Positions 36,034 to 44,601 of a DNA stretch of 64,000 bases are shown piece by piece; the stretch's first letter is position 1, and each line of letters begins with the position of its first letter. The stretch lies in assembly GCA_044226045.1 (NCBI GenBank), contig JBGAHR010000022.1:1-64000 (forward strand), given 5' to 3'. The notes beneath the pieces are model-generated. The model was given only the letters and a program-made list of their open reading frames with translations. It made no database searches and was not told the origin of the DNA. Source of the DNA: Endoryza sp044226045 (GTDB lineage: Bacteria; Bacteroidota; Bacteroidia; Chitinophagales; Chitinophagaceae). Made by a program: the position numbers and the translations under genes.

Positions 36034-38148
36034 CTATTCTGCCTCTTTGTATTTCAACTGGAATTCGAGCAGATTTTTCAAACGACCAAAGGTGAATGCG
36101 TGTGCGGCCGATAGCAGGGCGCCCGACAATTCATACAATTCCGCGAGTTCCGCTTCAAAAAAAGCAGTGCCGCTAAAATAAGCGTAATCGGCCTGTATGA
36201 ATTTTTGCATCTTCTCCCGAAGCAATTGAGTCGAACCCAGTGCTCCTTTTTCCATCCAGTCATTCATCGCTTTCTTCAGCGCAGGTTCATGATCGGTTTT
36301 TAACGTATGAATCATTTGCCGGATGTTCTCAATTGGAATCGTTTGACCGGCATAGATAGGTTGCAGGTTGGTGAAAATATTGTTGAATAGTGTCAGGAGT
36401 GCTTCGTTTTCCAGGCTCAGTTGCTGATAAGCTGCATAACTGTTCCTGATAAAAGCTTCTTCTTCTGCGGAGATCGCGCGGGCCTTTCGTAAAAAATAGG
36501 CCATTGCCAACCGATCCAGCATTTGTTGTTTTTCTCCGATGGCCTTACCGGATTGCTCCAATTGCTCTTTTATTTTCGGAATGTCCTCCCTGCCGTATTT
36601 AATCCCGTCAAAATCGAATGTCTTGGTATCGATTTGTCCGTTGGAAATAGCATCGAGCGTAGCCATATCATTCCTGATTCCTTCCTGTTGATTGTTCAGG
36701 TGACCATTTTCTTTTGTAAAAAGCTGTGTCCAGGTGATACCGTTATCTGCTGAAAGCAACTGATCCCATTCCTGCATATCCGGAATATGGTATTTCCTGC
36801 CATCATAAAAACCATTGTATTCACGAGGCAGTTCATATTGCTTCAGCGATTCGTTCAGGAATTGTTCAAAGGAAGAGGAATCTATCAGGGATGCCGCCTG
36901 TTCTTCCTTTACTGTTTCATAAAGTTTGCTGGTCAGTTCCGCCTGCATTTTTTCCTGATGTGAAAACAGGGTCCAGGGGGAACGCAGATCGGTTGTGGCA
37001 TTGGTATGTAATGATTCAAGATGAGCGATGCGATCTTCCGTTGCCGGGTGTGAAGCCCACTGATCTTTAAAATTGATCCTGCTGAAGGAAGTGGCGGTAT
37101 AATTGTTTTGTTGAATGACCGGAAGCGAGCCTTCCATTTTCATATCCCAATCTTTGGCGAGCTTCTTCAAAACATTTAATTGATCCGGATAAGCATTACC
37201 GCTTCTCTTCTTTTCTTTCCAGAGTTCATTGTATTTGTCTATCATTACCTGGAAGGCGATCTGGCTGATCTCCACTCTGCGAAGCGCTGTGGCCAGGTTG
37301 TTTCCGCCGCTTACACTCGCCGCTACCGCATCGGCATGAAACTCCATTTCCCTCGATAATCCCATGTATTTTTTATTGATCAGTCCGTACATGTTCCGAA
37401 GGATCCATTGAATTCCGTTCAGGATACCAACCGTGATCCTGGCGAATACCTGGAACACCCCGCTCAGGTTTGCCCAGGTGTTCAGGACAGCAGCATAAGA
37501 CTGATTATCGAAGAGCATGTTGTGGATGATGCGGTTCACCTGGTATACAAAGCTGCCCAACTTCATGCTTGATTGGGAAAAATGCCCGAACTCGTGAGCC
37601 ACCACGGCCTTGAATTCTCCCAGGTTGATGGTATTAACCAGGCCCAACCCGATCTGCAGGTTTTTCCGCACCGGAAAAAACATACTCCAGAAACTGGAGT
37701 CATAAAACACACAGGCATTAACATCTGCCGATATATAAATTCGTTTCGGAAACTGTGTTCCCGTTTCTTTTGCCAGCCGGCGAATAAATGCAAAGAGGGC
37801 AGGTTGTTCCTGTTCGGTGATCTCGATGCTGCCGGACCGGTCAAATTTTGAAACAGAAAAAATAAACTTGATCAGAAAAAAGAGAACCAGCAGTCCAGTT
37901 CCGATCAGACCGGCCCCTAATAACAGTCCCAGGAAGCTGGTGAGACCGGTAATGATGGCCACCCCGCCAATCATGCATCCCACCGCCAGGCCGGTGGCCA
38001 GCAGCAGCAGCAAGAGGTAAACTGCAAAAAATAACACGATAGCCCCCAGCACAGACAAGACCTGCTTTTTGAAGGCAGGCGATGGTTTCAGGATGTCTGG
38101 GTTCGTCAGCGCAGGGCTTGCAGGGTAAGGCAAATCGACAGAATTCAT
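36034..38148 (-). CDS. M48 family membrane metallopeptidase
   Basis: Zinc metallopeptidase of 704 aa. Two or three hydrophobic segments occupy residues 28-98. The HEFGH zinc motif is at 185-189 and the third ligand is expected in the EMEFHADAVAASV segment. A long C-terminal part, mainly helical and without recognised domains (about 350-704), may provide substrate recognition. The HtpX/Ste24-like core suggests a role in membrane protein turnover. The gene is divergent from the pyruvate dehydrogenase E2 gene and convergent with dnaX. Confidence 0.92.
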   Translation of the reverse strand: MNSVDLPYPASPALTNPDILKPSPAFKKQVLSVLGAIVLFFAVYLLLLLLATGLAVGCMIGGVAIITGLTSFLGLLLGAGLIGTGLLVLFFLIKFIFSVSKFDRSGSIEITEQEQPALFAFIRRLAKETGTQFPKRIYISADVNACVFYDSSFWSMFFPVRKNLQIGLGLVNTINLGEFKAVVAHEFGHFSQSSMKLGSFVYQVNRIIHNMLFDNQSYAAVLNTWANLSGVFQVFARITVGILNGIQWILRNMYGLINKKYMGLSREMEFHADAVAASVSGGNNLATALRRVEISQIAFQVMIDKYNELWKEKKRSGNAYPDQLNVLKKLAKDWDMKMEGSLPVIQQNNYTATSFSRINFKDQWASHPATEDRIAHLESLHTNATTDLRSPWTLFSHQEKMQAELTSKLYETVKEEQAASLIDSSSFEQFLNESLKQYELPREYNGFYDGRKYHIPDMQEWDQLLSADNGITWTQLFTKENGHLNNQQEGIRNDMATLDAISNGQIDTKTFDFDGIKYGREDIPKIKEQLEQSGKAIGEKQQMLDRLAMAYFLRKARAISAEEEAFIRNSYAAYQQLSLENEALLTLFNNIFTNLQPIYAGQTIPIENIRQMIHTLKTDHEPALKKAMNDWMEKGALGSTQLLREKMQKFIQADYAYFSGTAFFEAELAELYELSGALLSAAHAFTFGRLKNLLEFQLKYKEAE

Positions 38149-38306
38149 CTACAGGGTTTAAGGCGTCAAAATATAAAAATCCTGTTAGAACCAGGAATTT
38201 AAAAGCGGTGGGGGATTCATGATTTTGCCTTAATTTCGGCCTCTTAAATAAAGCTTGAATTAGTCACCCCAAGCAAGCATTGATCATTTAAAATATTGAT
38301 GGCGAT

Positions 38307-39968
38307 ATGGCTGAACAGATATTAATGCCTCGATTGAGTGATACGATGACAGAAGGCGTTATTGCTGCCTGGCATAAGAAAGTGGGCGATCCTGTAAAAA
38401 AAGGGGATCTTTTGGCAGAAGTAGAAACCGACAAGGCCACTATGGAGCTGGAAAGCTACAAGGATGGCGTTCTCTTACACATAGGAACTGATAAAGGTGG
38501 AAAGCTGCAGGTAAACGACCTGCTGGCGATCATCGGACAGCCGGGCGAAGACATCAGCAACCTGCTTAAAGCTGGCACCTCCGCTTCCGCTCCCACTCCC
38601 GCTCCGTCTAACGCTCCCACTCTCACTCCCGCTCCGACTAGCGCTCCCGCACCCGCTCCCGCTCCGTCTAACGCTTCCGCTCCGTCAATGGATCTTTCCA
38701 AAATTCCGGAAGTGATCCTGATGCCCCGATTGAGTGATACGATGACAGAAGGAGTGATTGCAGGATGGCATAAGAAAGTGGGTGACCAGGTGAAAAAAGG
38801 AGATCTGCTGGCAGACGTGGAAACCGATAAGGCCACCATGGAACTGGAAAGTTACAAGGATGGTGAACTGTTGTATATAGGTGCGGAAAAAGGAGATAAA
38901 GTAGCCGTGAACAGCCTGCTTTGTATCATTGGAGATAAAAGTAAAGTAGATGTAAGCGCTATTGTTGCGGCTGCCAAATCAGGCGGCACCGGCGCTGCTG
39001 CCTCCGCTCCCGAATCCGCTCCCGCCCCCACTCCCGCTCCGACCAGCGCACCCGCACTCGCTCCCGCTCCTGAACTGGTGGCTACCAACGGCCGCATCAA
39101 AGCCTCTCCACTGGCCAAAAAAATGGCAGCGGAAAAAGGTATCGATCTGGGTAAAGTGCAAGGATCCGGTGATGGTGGAAGAATCGTTAAATCAGATGTA
39201 GATAATTATAAACAATCAGCCGTTCAGGCCGCTCCTGCTGCCGCAAGTGCTGCAGCTGCTGCCATCGCATCCGCACCGGCGGGCCAGGTTTCCTTCGAGG
39301 AAGTGCCTGTTTCGCAGATGCGTAAAGTAATTGCCAAGCGACTGGCTGAAAGCAAATTCAGTGCACCCCATTTCTATCTCACCATGGCCATCAATATGGA
39401 CAAAGCGGTAGAAAGCAGGGCCAAAATGAATGAGGTAAGCAGCGCAAAGATTTCATTTAACGACATGGTACTAAAAGCCTGCGCCGTTGCATTGAAACAA
39501 CATCCCAAAGTTAACAGCAGCTGGCTGGGAGACAAGATTCGTATCAATCATCACGTAAGCATCGGCGTGGCAGTGGCAGTGGAAGAAGGCTTGCTGGTAC
39601 CCGTCGTTCGTTTTGCCGATACAAAATCTCTTTCTCAAATTGCGTCAGAAGTAAAAACACTGGCCCAGAAAGCAAAAGATAAAAAATTGCAACCGGCCGA
39701 ATGGGAAGGAAACACCTTTACGATTTCCAACCTCGGTATGTTTGGCATTGAAGAATTCACAGCCATCATCAACCCGCCGGATGCCTGTATCCTGGCAGTA
39801 GGCGCCATTAACCAGGTTCCAGTAGTGAAAAACGGAAAAGTGGAAATCGCCAACATCATGAAGGTGACGCTTAGTTGTGATCACCGCGTGGTAGACGGGG
39901 CAACCGGTGCCGCCTTCCTGCAAACACTCCAGGGATTACTGGAAGAACCGCTGCGAATGCTGGTGTAA
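38307..39968 (+). CDS. pdhC: Dihydrolipoyl acetyltransferase, E2 of pyruvate dehydrogenase
   Basis: Core enzyme transferring acetyl groups from lipoate to CoA, 553 aa. Two lipoyl domains (about 1-78 and 130-215; lipoylated Lys in ETDKATMELES, Lys43 in the first) are nearly identical. A peripheral subunit-binding domain follows (IKASPLAKKMAAEKGIDLGKV) and then a catalytic domain with DHRVVDG near the C-terminus. The linkers between domains are Ala/Pro/Ser/Thr-rich and are encoded by DNA resembling the family E repeat in pyrimidine orientation. E1 and E3 genes are not adjacent. A branched-chain or 2-oxoglutarate E2 is less likely, because this two-lipoyl architecture is usual for pyruvate. Confidence 0.94.
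   Translation: MAEQILMPRLSDTMTEGVIAAWHKKVGDPVKKGDLLAEVETDKATMELESYKDGVLLHIGTDKGGKLQVNDLLAIIGQPGEDISNLLKAGTSASAPTPAPSNAPTLTPAPTSAPAPAPAPSNASAPSMDLSKIPEVILMPRLSDTMTEGVIAGWHKKVGDQVKKGDLLADVETDKATMELESYKDGELLYIGAEKGDKVAVNSLLCIIGDKSKVDVSAIVAAAKSGGTGAAASAPESAPAPTPAPTSAPALAPAPELVATNGRIKASPLAKKMAAEKGIDLGKVQGSGDGGRIVKSDVDNYKQSAVQAAPAAASAAAAAIASAPAGQVSFEEVPVSQMRKVIAKRLAESKFSAPHFYLTMAINMDKAVESRAKMNEVSSAKISFNDMVLKACAVALKQHPKVNSSWLGDKIRINHHVSIGVAVAVEEGLLVPVVRFADTKSLSQIASEVKTLAQKAKDKKLQPAEWEGNTFTISNLGMFGIEEFTAIINPPDACILAVGAINQVPVVKNGKVEIANIMKVTLSCDHRVVDGATGAAFLQTLQGLLEEPLRMLV
38581..38685 (+). repeat. Family E-like repeat encoding the first E2 linker
   Basis: GCTCCCACTCCCGCTCCGTC-type units in frame encode alternating Ala-Pro with Ser, Thr and Asn. 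They are the pyrimidine-strand equivalent of the GGGAGC units seen in intergenic tracts. Confidence 0.7.
39003..39072 (+). repeat. Family E-like repeat encoding the second E2 linker
   Basis: A second, shorter run of GCTCCCGC/CACTCCCGCTCC units forms the Ala/Pro linker before the subunit-binding domain. Confidence 0.7.
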
Positions 39969-40006
39969 AAACACTATACCAAATCACATATAAAAGATAT
40001 ATAATG

Positions 40007-40038
40007 AATCCCGTCTACTTGATGGGATTTATTATTTT
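40007..40038 (+). terminator. Probable terminator after pdhC
   Basis: A 9-bp stem with one G-U pair (40007-40015 with 40021-40029), a 5-nt loop and a T-rich tail, located 38 bp beyond the stop codon. Confidence 0.55.
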
Positions 40039-40063
40039 CGGATCATACTAATAAACTCAAGCC

Positions 40064-40480
40064 ATGACAAAACAGCTTTTCTTCTCACTTGTTCTTGCAT
40101 TCACCAGCCTTTCATCAATCGCTCAGACACCTGAGGATCAAAAACAGTTAATTCTTGGAACATGGCAATTCGATAAGTTTGATGCAACGGCGACTACAGA
40201 GGCATCCAAAAAAAGCCTGTTGGAAAAAAGAAGTCAACTCGCCAAAGCCCTTGTTTTTACCTTTGGAAAAGATGGGAGCTTCAAATGCGAATGGCCGGGA
40301 GGGCCCGACTTCAAAAACTACACAAGTAAGTACCGCTTTTACCCCAAATTCAAAAACCTCATCCTCGAAGAAAAAAATAATACTGAAAGCAAACTGACCG
40401 TGGTGTCAATTACCAGCACCACGCTGACTTTGAAAGATAATGAGGAGGATGTGCTGATGATATTCAAGAAAAAAGAATAA
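40064..40480 (+). CDS. Small secreted lipocalin-like protein
   Basis: A 138-aa protein with signal peptide MTKQLFFSLVLAFTSLSSIAQ. The mature part starts with ILGTWQFDKF and alternates strands, with a KLTVVSITSTTLTLKD motif near the end. This pattern is common in lipocalin-like domains of Bacteroidota. Ligand and function are unknown. It is an isolated gene between pdhC and a repeat-rich gap. Confidence 0.75.
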   Translation: MTKQLFFSLVLAFTSLSSIAQTPEDQKQLILGTWQFDKFDATATTEASKKSLLEKRSQLAKALVFTFGKDGSFKCEWPGGPDFKNYTSKYRFYPKFKNLILEEKNNTESKLTVVSITSTTLTLKDNEEDVLMIFKKKE

Positions 40481-40489
40481 ATGTGAGGT

Positions 40490-40862
40490 GCCAGAAAGAG
40501 AAACGGAAAGAGAAACAGAAAGAGAAACGGAAAGAGAAACAGAAAGAGAAACAGAAAGGGAAACGGGAAGAGAAACAGAAAGGGAAGAAGATAGAATGAC
40601 TGAGCCGGAAGTAATGTATGTTTCAATTAAATGATTTTACTCCCTCTCCCTCGGGAGAGGTCCGGGGTGAGGGGTTTGGGAAGCAGGAGTGAGAGCGGAA
40701 GGGGAATCAGAAGCTGAAACAGAAAACTGCAAACCGCTAACCGCAAACAGTGATCTCAGGTGCTAACTGGCTCTTCGGGAAATTATTCGTTATTCGTCAT
40801 CCGTTATCCGTCATCCGTAATTGCATTGGCTCATTGGCCAATTGACCGATTGACAAATTACA
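40490..40862. repeat. Repeat mosaic (E, palindrome, D, B, A) upstream of secA
   Basis: The 579-bp gap 40481-41059 holds a family E purine tract (40490-40590) and a compact palindrome CCTCTCCC-TC-GGGAGAGG (40643-40660) followed by TCCGGGGTGAGGGG, a type of dispersed element common in bacterial genomes. D units (about 40724-40752), B units (about 40787-40821) and A units (about 40823-40862) follow. The last 190 bp are unique and contain the putative secA promoter. Confidence 0.8.
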
Positions 40863-40968
40863 TAGCAAAATCCTAAAATAAATCAGGGGGTTAAGTCTAT
40901 GGTACTGAGAGCCAATCCTCCCAGTTTAAGGCCTGAAAACCAGCCCACAAACTCTGCTTCGCTTTTAT

Positions 40969-40976
40969 TACCTTTG
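40969..40976 (+). promoter_or_regulatory. Likely -7 element of the secA promoter
   Basis: TACCTTTG, a perfect TAnnTTTG match identical to the one before atpD, lies about 84 nt upstream of the secA ATG. No clear -33 TTTG at the usual spacing. Confidence 0.45.
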
Positions 40977-41059
40977 CCGTCCTGTCAAATTGGCCCAATT
41001 TGCGTTGTAGCATCCTTTTTGACACCAGGAATAAATTCAAATTCACTCAATAATAGAAC

Positions 41060-44000
41060 ATGCTAGGATTTCTTTCCAAACTGATCGGTGGCAGCAAGTC
41101 TGAAAAAGACATCAAGAGCGTTGAGCCCATCGTTCAGCAGGTCAACAGGCATTTTGCCGATTTCCAGTCTTTAAGCAATGATCAATTAAGAAACAAGACG
41201 CAGGAATTCAGGCAGCGTATCAAACAGCATTTGCAGTCGATCGATTCTGAAATCGCAGACCTCACCCGTAAAGCCGAAGAGCTGGATGTGGCCGATATAA
41301 ACGGAAAAGATGAGCTCTACAACAAGATTGACGCACTGAAAAAAGACAGGGATAAAAAGATTGAAGAAGCGTTGAACGATATACTGCCCGAAGCATTCGC
41401 GGTGGTAAAGGAAACAGCTCGTCGTTTCAAGGAAAATACCGAAATGGTGTCCACAGCGACGGAGCTGGATCGCAACCTGAGTGTAAGAAAACAGCATATC
41501 AAGATCGATGGCGATCGCGCCATTTATCAGAACAGCTGGATTGCCGGCGGTAACCTCATTACCTGGAACATGGTTCACTACGATGTTCAGTTGATTGGTG
41601 GAACGGTATTGCACCAGGGTAAGATTTCCGAGATGGCTACCGGTGAAGGTAAAACGCTTGTATCCACACTGCCGGCTTATCTGAATGCGCTGGCGGGCGA
41701 GGGAGTACATATTGTAACCGTGAACGATTATCTCGCAAAACGGGATAGCGAATGGAACGGACCGATCTTCGAATGGCTGGGTCTCACCGTTGATTGTATC
41801 GATAAACATCAACCCAACAGTTCTGCCCGCCGCGCGGCATACCAGGCAGACATCACCTATGGTACCAATAACGAATTCGGTTTTGACTACCTCCGTGACA
41901 ACATGGTGCACAGCCCGGATGAAATGGTGCAGCGTAAACACCATTTCGCGATGGTGGATGAGGTGGATAGCGTATTGATCGATGATGCCCGTACGCCCCT
42001 GATTATTTCCGGTCCGGTTCCCAAAGGGGATGAACAACAATATCACCTGTTGAAAGACCGGGTGGCCAAACTGGTGGAAGTGCAAAAACAGATCACCAAC
42101 AAGAACCTGGTTGAAGCACGTAAGAAATTTGCGGAAGGAGATGATGATCCGAAGAGCGGTGGGCTGGCGCTGATGAAAGCGTATCGCGGTCTTCCTAAAA
42201 ACAGCGCGCTGATCAAATTCCTCAGTGAGCCGGGTGTGAGGGTCAAATTGCAGAAAGCAGAGAACTATTACCTGGCCGATCAGCAAAAGGAAATGCATAA
42301 AGTGGATGAAGACCTCTTCTTCCATATCGATGAAAAAAACAACCAGGTCGATCTCACCGATAAAGGCATTCAGGCCATCACCCGCGCGGGAGAAGATCCT
42401 GAATTCTTCGTACTGCCCGATATCGGTGTGCAGCTCGCCGAGGTTGATCGCAATGAAGCGCTCTCACCGGAAGAAAAACTGCAGCAGAAAGAAGTTATTC
42501 TGAATGATTATACAATCAAGGCCGATCGGATCCATACCGTTCAGCAATTGCTGAAAGCGTATACCCTGTTCGATAAAGACGTTGAATATGTGGTGATGGA
42601 TGGCCAGGTGAAAATTGTTGACGAACAAACCGGTCGTATCCTCGACGGTCGTCGTTACAGCGATGGCTTGCACCAGGCGATTGAAGCAAAGGAAAATGTG
42701 AAGATTGAAGCAGCCACCCAGACCTATGCAACCATTACGCTTCAGAACTATTTCAGGATGTATCACAAGCTGGCCGGTATGACCGGTACAGCGGTGACTG
42801 AAGCTGCGGAATTCTGGGATATCTACAAGCTGGATGTGGTTACCATTCCAACAAACGTAAAAGCGATCCGTAACGACCAGGAAGACCTGGTATATAAAAC
42901 CAAGCGCGAAAAATACAAAGCGGTCATCGATGAAATTGAAAAACTCCGCAATGCCGGCAGACCGGTACTGGTGGGTACCACTTCAGTTGACATCAGTGAA
43001 TTGCTGAGCAAAATGCTTGGCGGTAAAAAGATCCCGCACAATGTATTGAACGCAAAACAGCACGCCCGTGAGGCGCAGGTAGTAGCAGAAGCCGGTCTGG
43101 CGGGCGCTATCACCATCGCCACTAACATGGCGGGTCGTGGTACGGATATCAAACTGGGACCCGGTGTAAAAGAAGCCGGAGGTCTCGCGATCATCGGTAC
43201 GGAACGGCACGATAGCCGACGGGTAGACCGTCAGCTCCGTGGTCGGGCAGGCCGCCAGGGTGATCCGGGTTCTTCCCAGTTCTATGTTTCACTGGAAGAC
43301 GACCTGATGCGTAAGTTCGGCAGCGAACGTATCGCGAAGATCATGGACCGCTTTGGGTACAAAGAAGGAGAAGTGATCCAGCACAGCATGGTAACGAAGA
43401 GTATCGAAAGAGCGCAGAAAAAAGTGGAGGAAAACAACTTCGGTATCCGTAAGCGCCTGCTCGAATACGACGACGTGATGAACAAACAGCGTAATGTGGT
43501 TTACAAGAAAAGAAACCACGCCCTGTTTGGCGAACGCCTGGCGCTGGACCTGGACAATGCTTTCTATACAGTGGCAGAAGGGCTGGTAACTTCATTCCTC
43601 GAGCAGGGTGACTATGAAGGATTCAAACTGGCTGCGATTGTCAATTTCGCGATCGACAGCAGCATCACCCAGGAAGAATTCAGCAAGGGCAACGCCGCCG
43701 AGCTCGCCGGCAAGTTGTACGATGAGGCCATCAGCCGATACCAGCACAAACTGAAAGACATTCAGCAACAGGCAGTACCCATCTTCAAAAACATCCGCAC
43801 GGCTGAATCAAGACAAATTGAAAATATCATTGTTCCTTTTACGGATGGCAAAAAAGGAATGCAGGTGCAGGCCAATCTCAATAAAACAATTGAAACAAAT
43901 GGCCGTGAACTGACAACCAGCCTGGAAAGACAGATCACCCTGGCCATCATTGACGATGCCTGGAAAGAACACCTGCGCGCGATGGACGATCTGAAACAGA

Positions 44001-44410
44001 GTGTACAAACCGCCTACCTCGAACAAAAGGATCCGCTGGTGATATACAAGATCACCGCATTCGATCTTTTCAAGCAAATGGATGGCGACGTTAATAAGGA
44101 TATCGTGAGCTTCCTCTGTCACGCCAGTATTCCGGTAGAACAACAAGGACCGGGCAACCGTCCTGCACAGCAGATCCGCGAAGGCCGTGAGGAGAAAACC
44201 GACATGAGCAAGATGCGCGCCAATAAGGAAGAGGTGGAGAGCAGAGGAGAAGACTATGCTGTGAATGACAATGATTATTTCGATCCTTCCGGAGCGCCTT
44301 CCGTTAAACAGGAACCGATAAAGGTTGGTCCCAAAGTGGGTCGCAATGATCCATGCCCCTGCGGAAGCGGTAAAAAATTCAAGAATTGCCACGGCAAAGA
44401 CGTGCAATAA
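41060..44410 (+). CDS. secA: Preprotein translocase ATPase SecA
   Basis: Motor ATPase that drives proteins through SecYEG. Walker A MATGEGKT is at residues 192-199; VDEVDSVLIDDARTPLIISG and TNMAGRGTDIKLG are helicase-type motifs. The C-terminus carries the metal-binding CPCGSGKKFKNCHG. At 1116 aa it is longer than E. coli SecA (901), with an N-terminal insertion of charged helices (residues about 55-105), as is usual in Bacteroidota. It is followed by a strong terminator. Confidence 0.99.
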   Translation: MLGFLSKLIGGSKSEKDIKSVEPIVQQVNRHFADFQSLSNDQLRNKTQEFRQRIKQHLQSIDSEIADLTRKAEELDVADINGKDELYNKIDALKKDRDKKIEEALNDILPEAFAVVKETARRFKENTEMVSTATELDRNLSVRKQHIKIDGDRAIYQNSWIAGGNLITWNMVHYDVQLIGGTVLHQGKISEMATGEGKTLVSTLPAYLNALAGEGVHIVTVNDYLAKRDSEWNGPIFEWLGLTVDCIDKHQPNSSARRAAYQADITYGTNNEFGFDYLRDNMVHSPDEMVQRKHHFAMVDEVDSVLIDDARTPLIISGPVPKGDEQQYHLLKDRVAKLVEVQKQITNKNLVEARKKFAEGDDDPKSGGLALMKAYRGLPKNSALIKFLSEPGVRVKLQKAENYYLADQQKEMHKVDEDLFFHIDEKNNQVDLTDKGIQAITRAGEDPEFFVLPDIGVQLAEVDRNEALSPEEKLQQKEVILNDYTIKADRIHTVQQLLKAYTLFDKDVEYVVMDGQVKIVDEQTGRILDGRRYSDGLHQAIEAKENVKIEAATQTYATITLQNYFRMYHKLAGMTGTAVTEAAEFWDIYKLDVVTIPTNVKAIRNDQEDLVYKTKREKYKAVIDEIEKLRNAGRPVLVGTTSVDISELLSKMLGGKKIPHNVLNAKQHAREAQVVAEAGLAGAITIATNMAGRGTDIKLGPGVKEAGGLAIIGTERHDSRRVDRQLRGRAGRQGDPGSSQFYVSLEDDLMRKFGSERIAKIMDRFGYKEGEVIQHSMVTKSIERAQKKVEENNFGIRKRLLEYDDVMNKQRNVVYKKRNHALFGERLALDLDNAFYTVAEGLVTSFLEQGDYEGFKLAAIVNFAIDSSITQEEFSKGNAAELAGKLYDEAISRYQHKLKDIQQQAVPIFKNIRTAESRQIENIIVPFTDGKKGMQVQANLNKTIETNGRELTTSLERQITLAIIDDAWKEHLRAMDDLKQSVQTAYLEQKDPLVIYKITAFDLFKQMDGDVNKDIVSFLCHASIPVEQQGPGNRPAQQIREGREEKTDMSKMRANKEEVESRGEDYAVNDNDYFDPSGAPSVKQEPIKVGPKVGRNDPCPCGSGKKFKNCHGKDVQ

Positions 44411-44433
44411 TTCAAATTGTTTCAAATAATCCT

Positions 44434-44462
44434 AAAGGCATCGGTTAACCGATGCCTTTTTT
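44434..44462 (+). terminator. Rho-independent terminator of secA
   Basis: An 11-bp perfect stem (44434-44444 with 44449-44459) with TTAA loop, followed by a T run, 24 bp past the stop codon. Confidence 0.92.
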
Positions 44463-44601
44463 GTTTTCGTCTTCCTTTCTGTCCTGAATTTTTGCTTCCA
44501 GCTTACTGATCTGCCAAAAATGGAATAACTTGGAAGTACATTCTTCCCTTGCAAAGCTGAACGGGTTTACAGTCGTCTTTCTCACCCAAAAATATATAGC
44601 C

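Noticed and set aside
41186..42325. 379-codon minus-strand open frame opposite secA
   Set aside because: Lies wholly within the highly conserved SecA coding sequence on the other strand and matches no known family.
44530..44601. N-terminal extension of the permease from TTG 44530
   Set aside because: The 24 extra residues are unlike the family; IRNYFKIALRNLWKHRS after the ATG at 44602 is the usual start.
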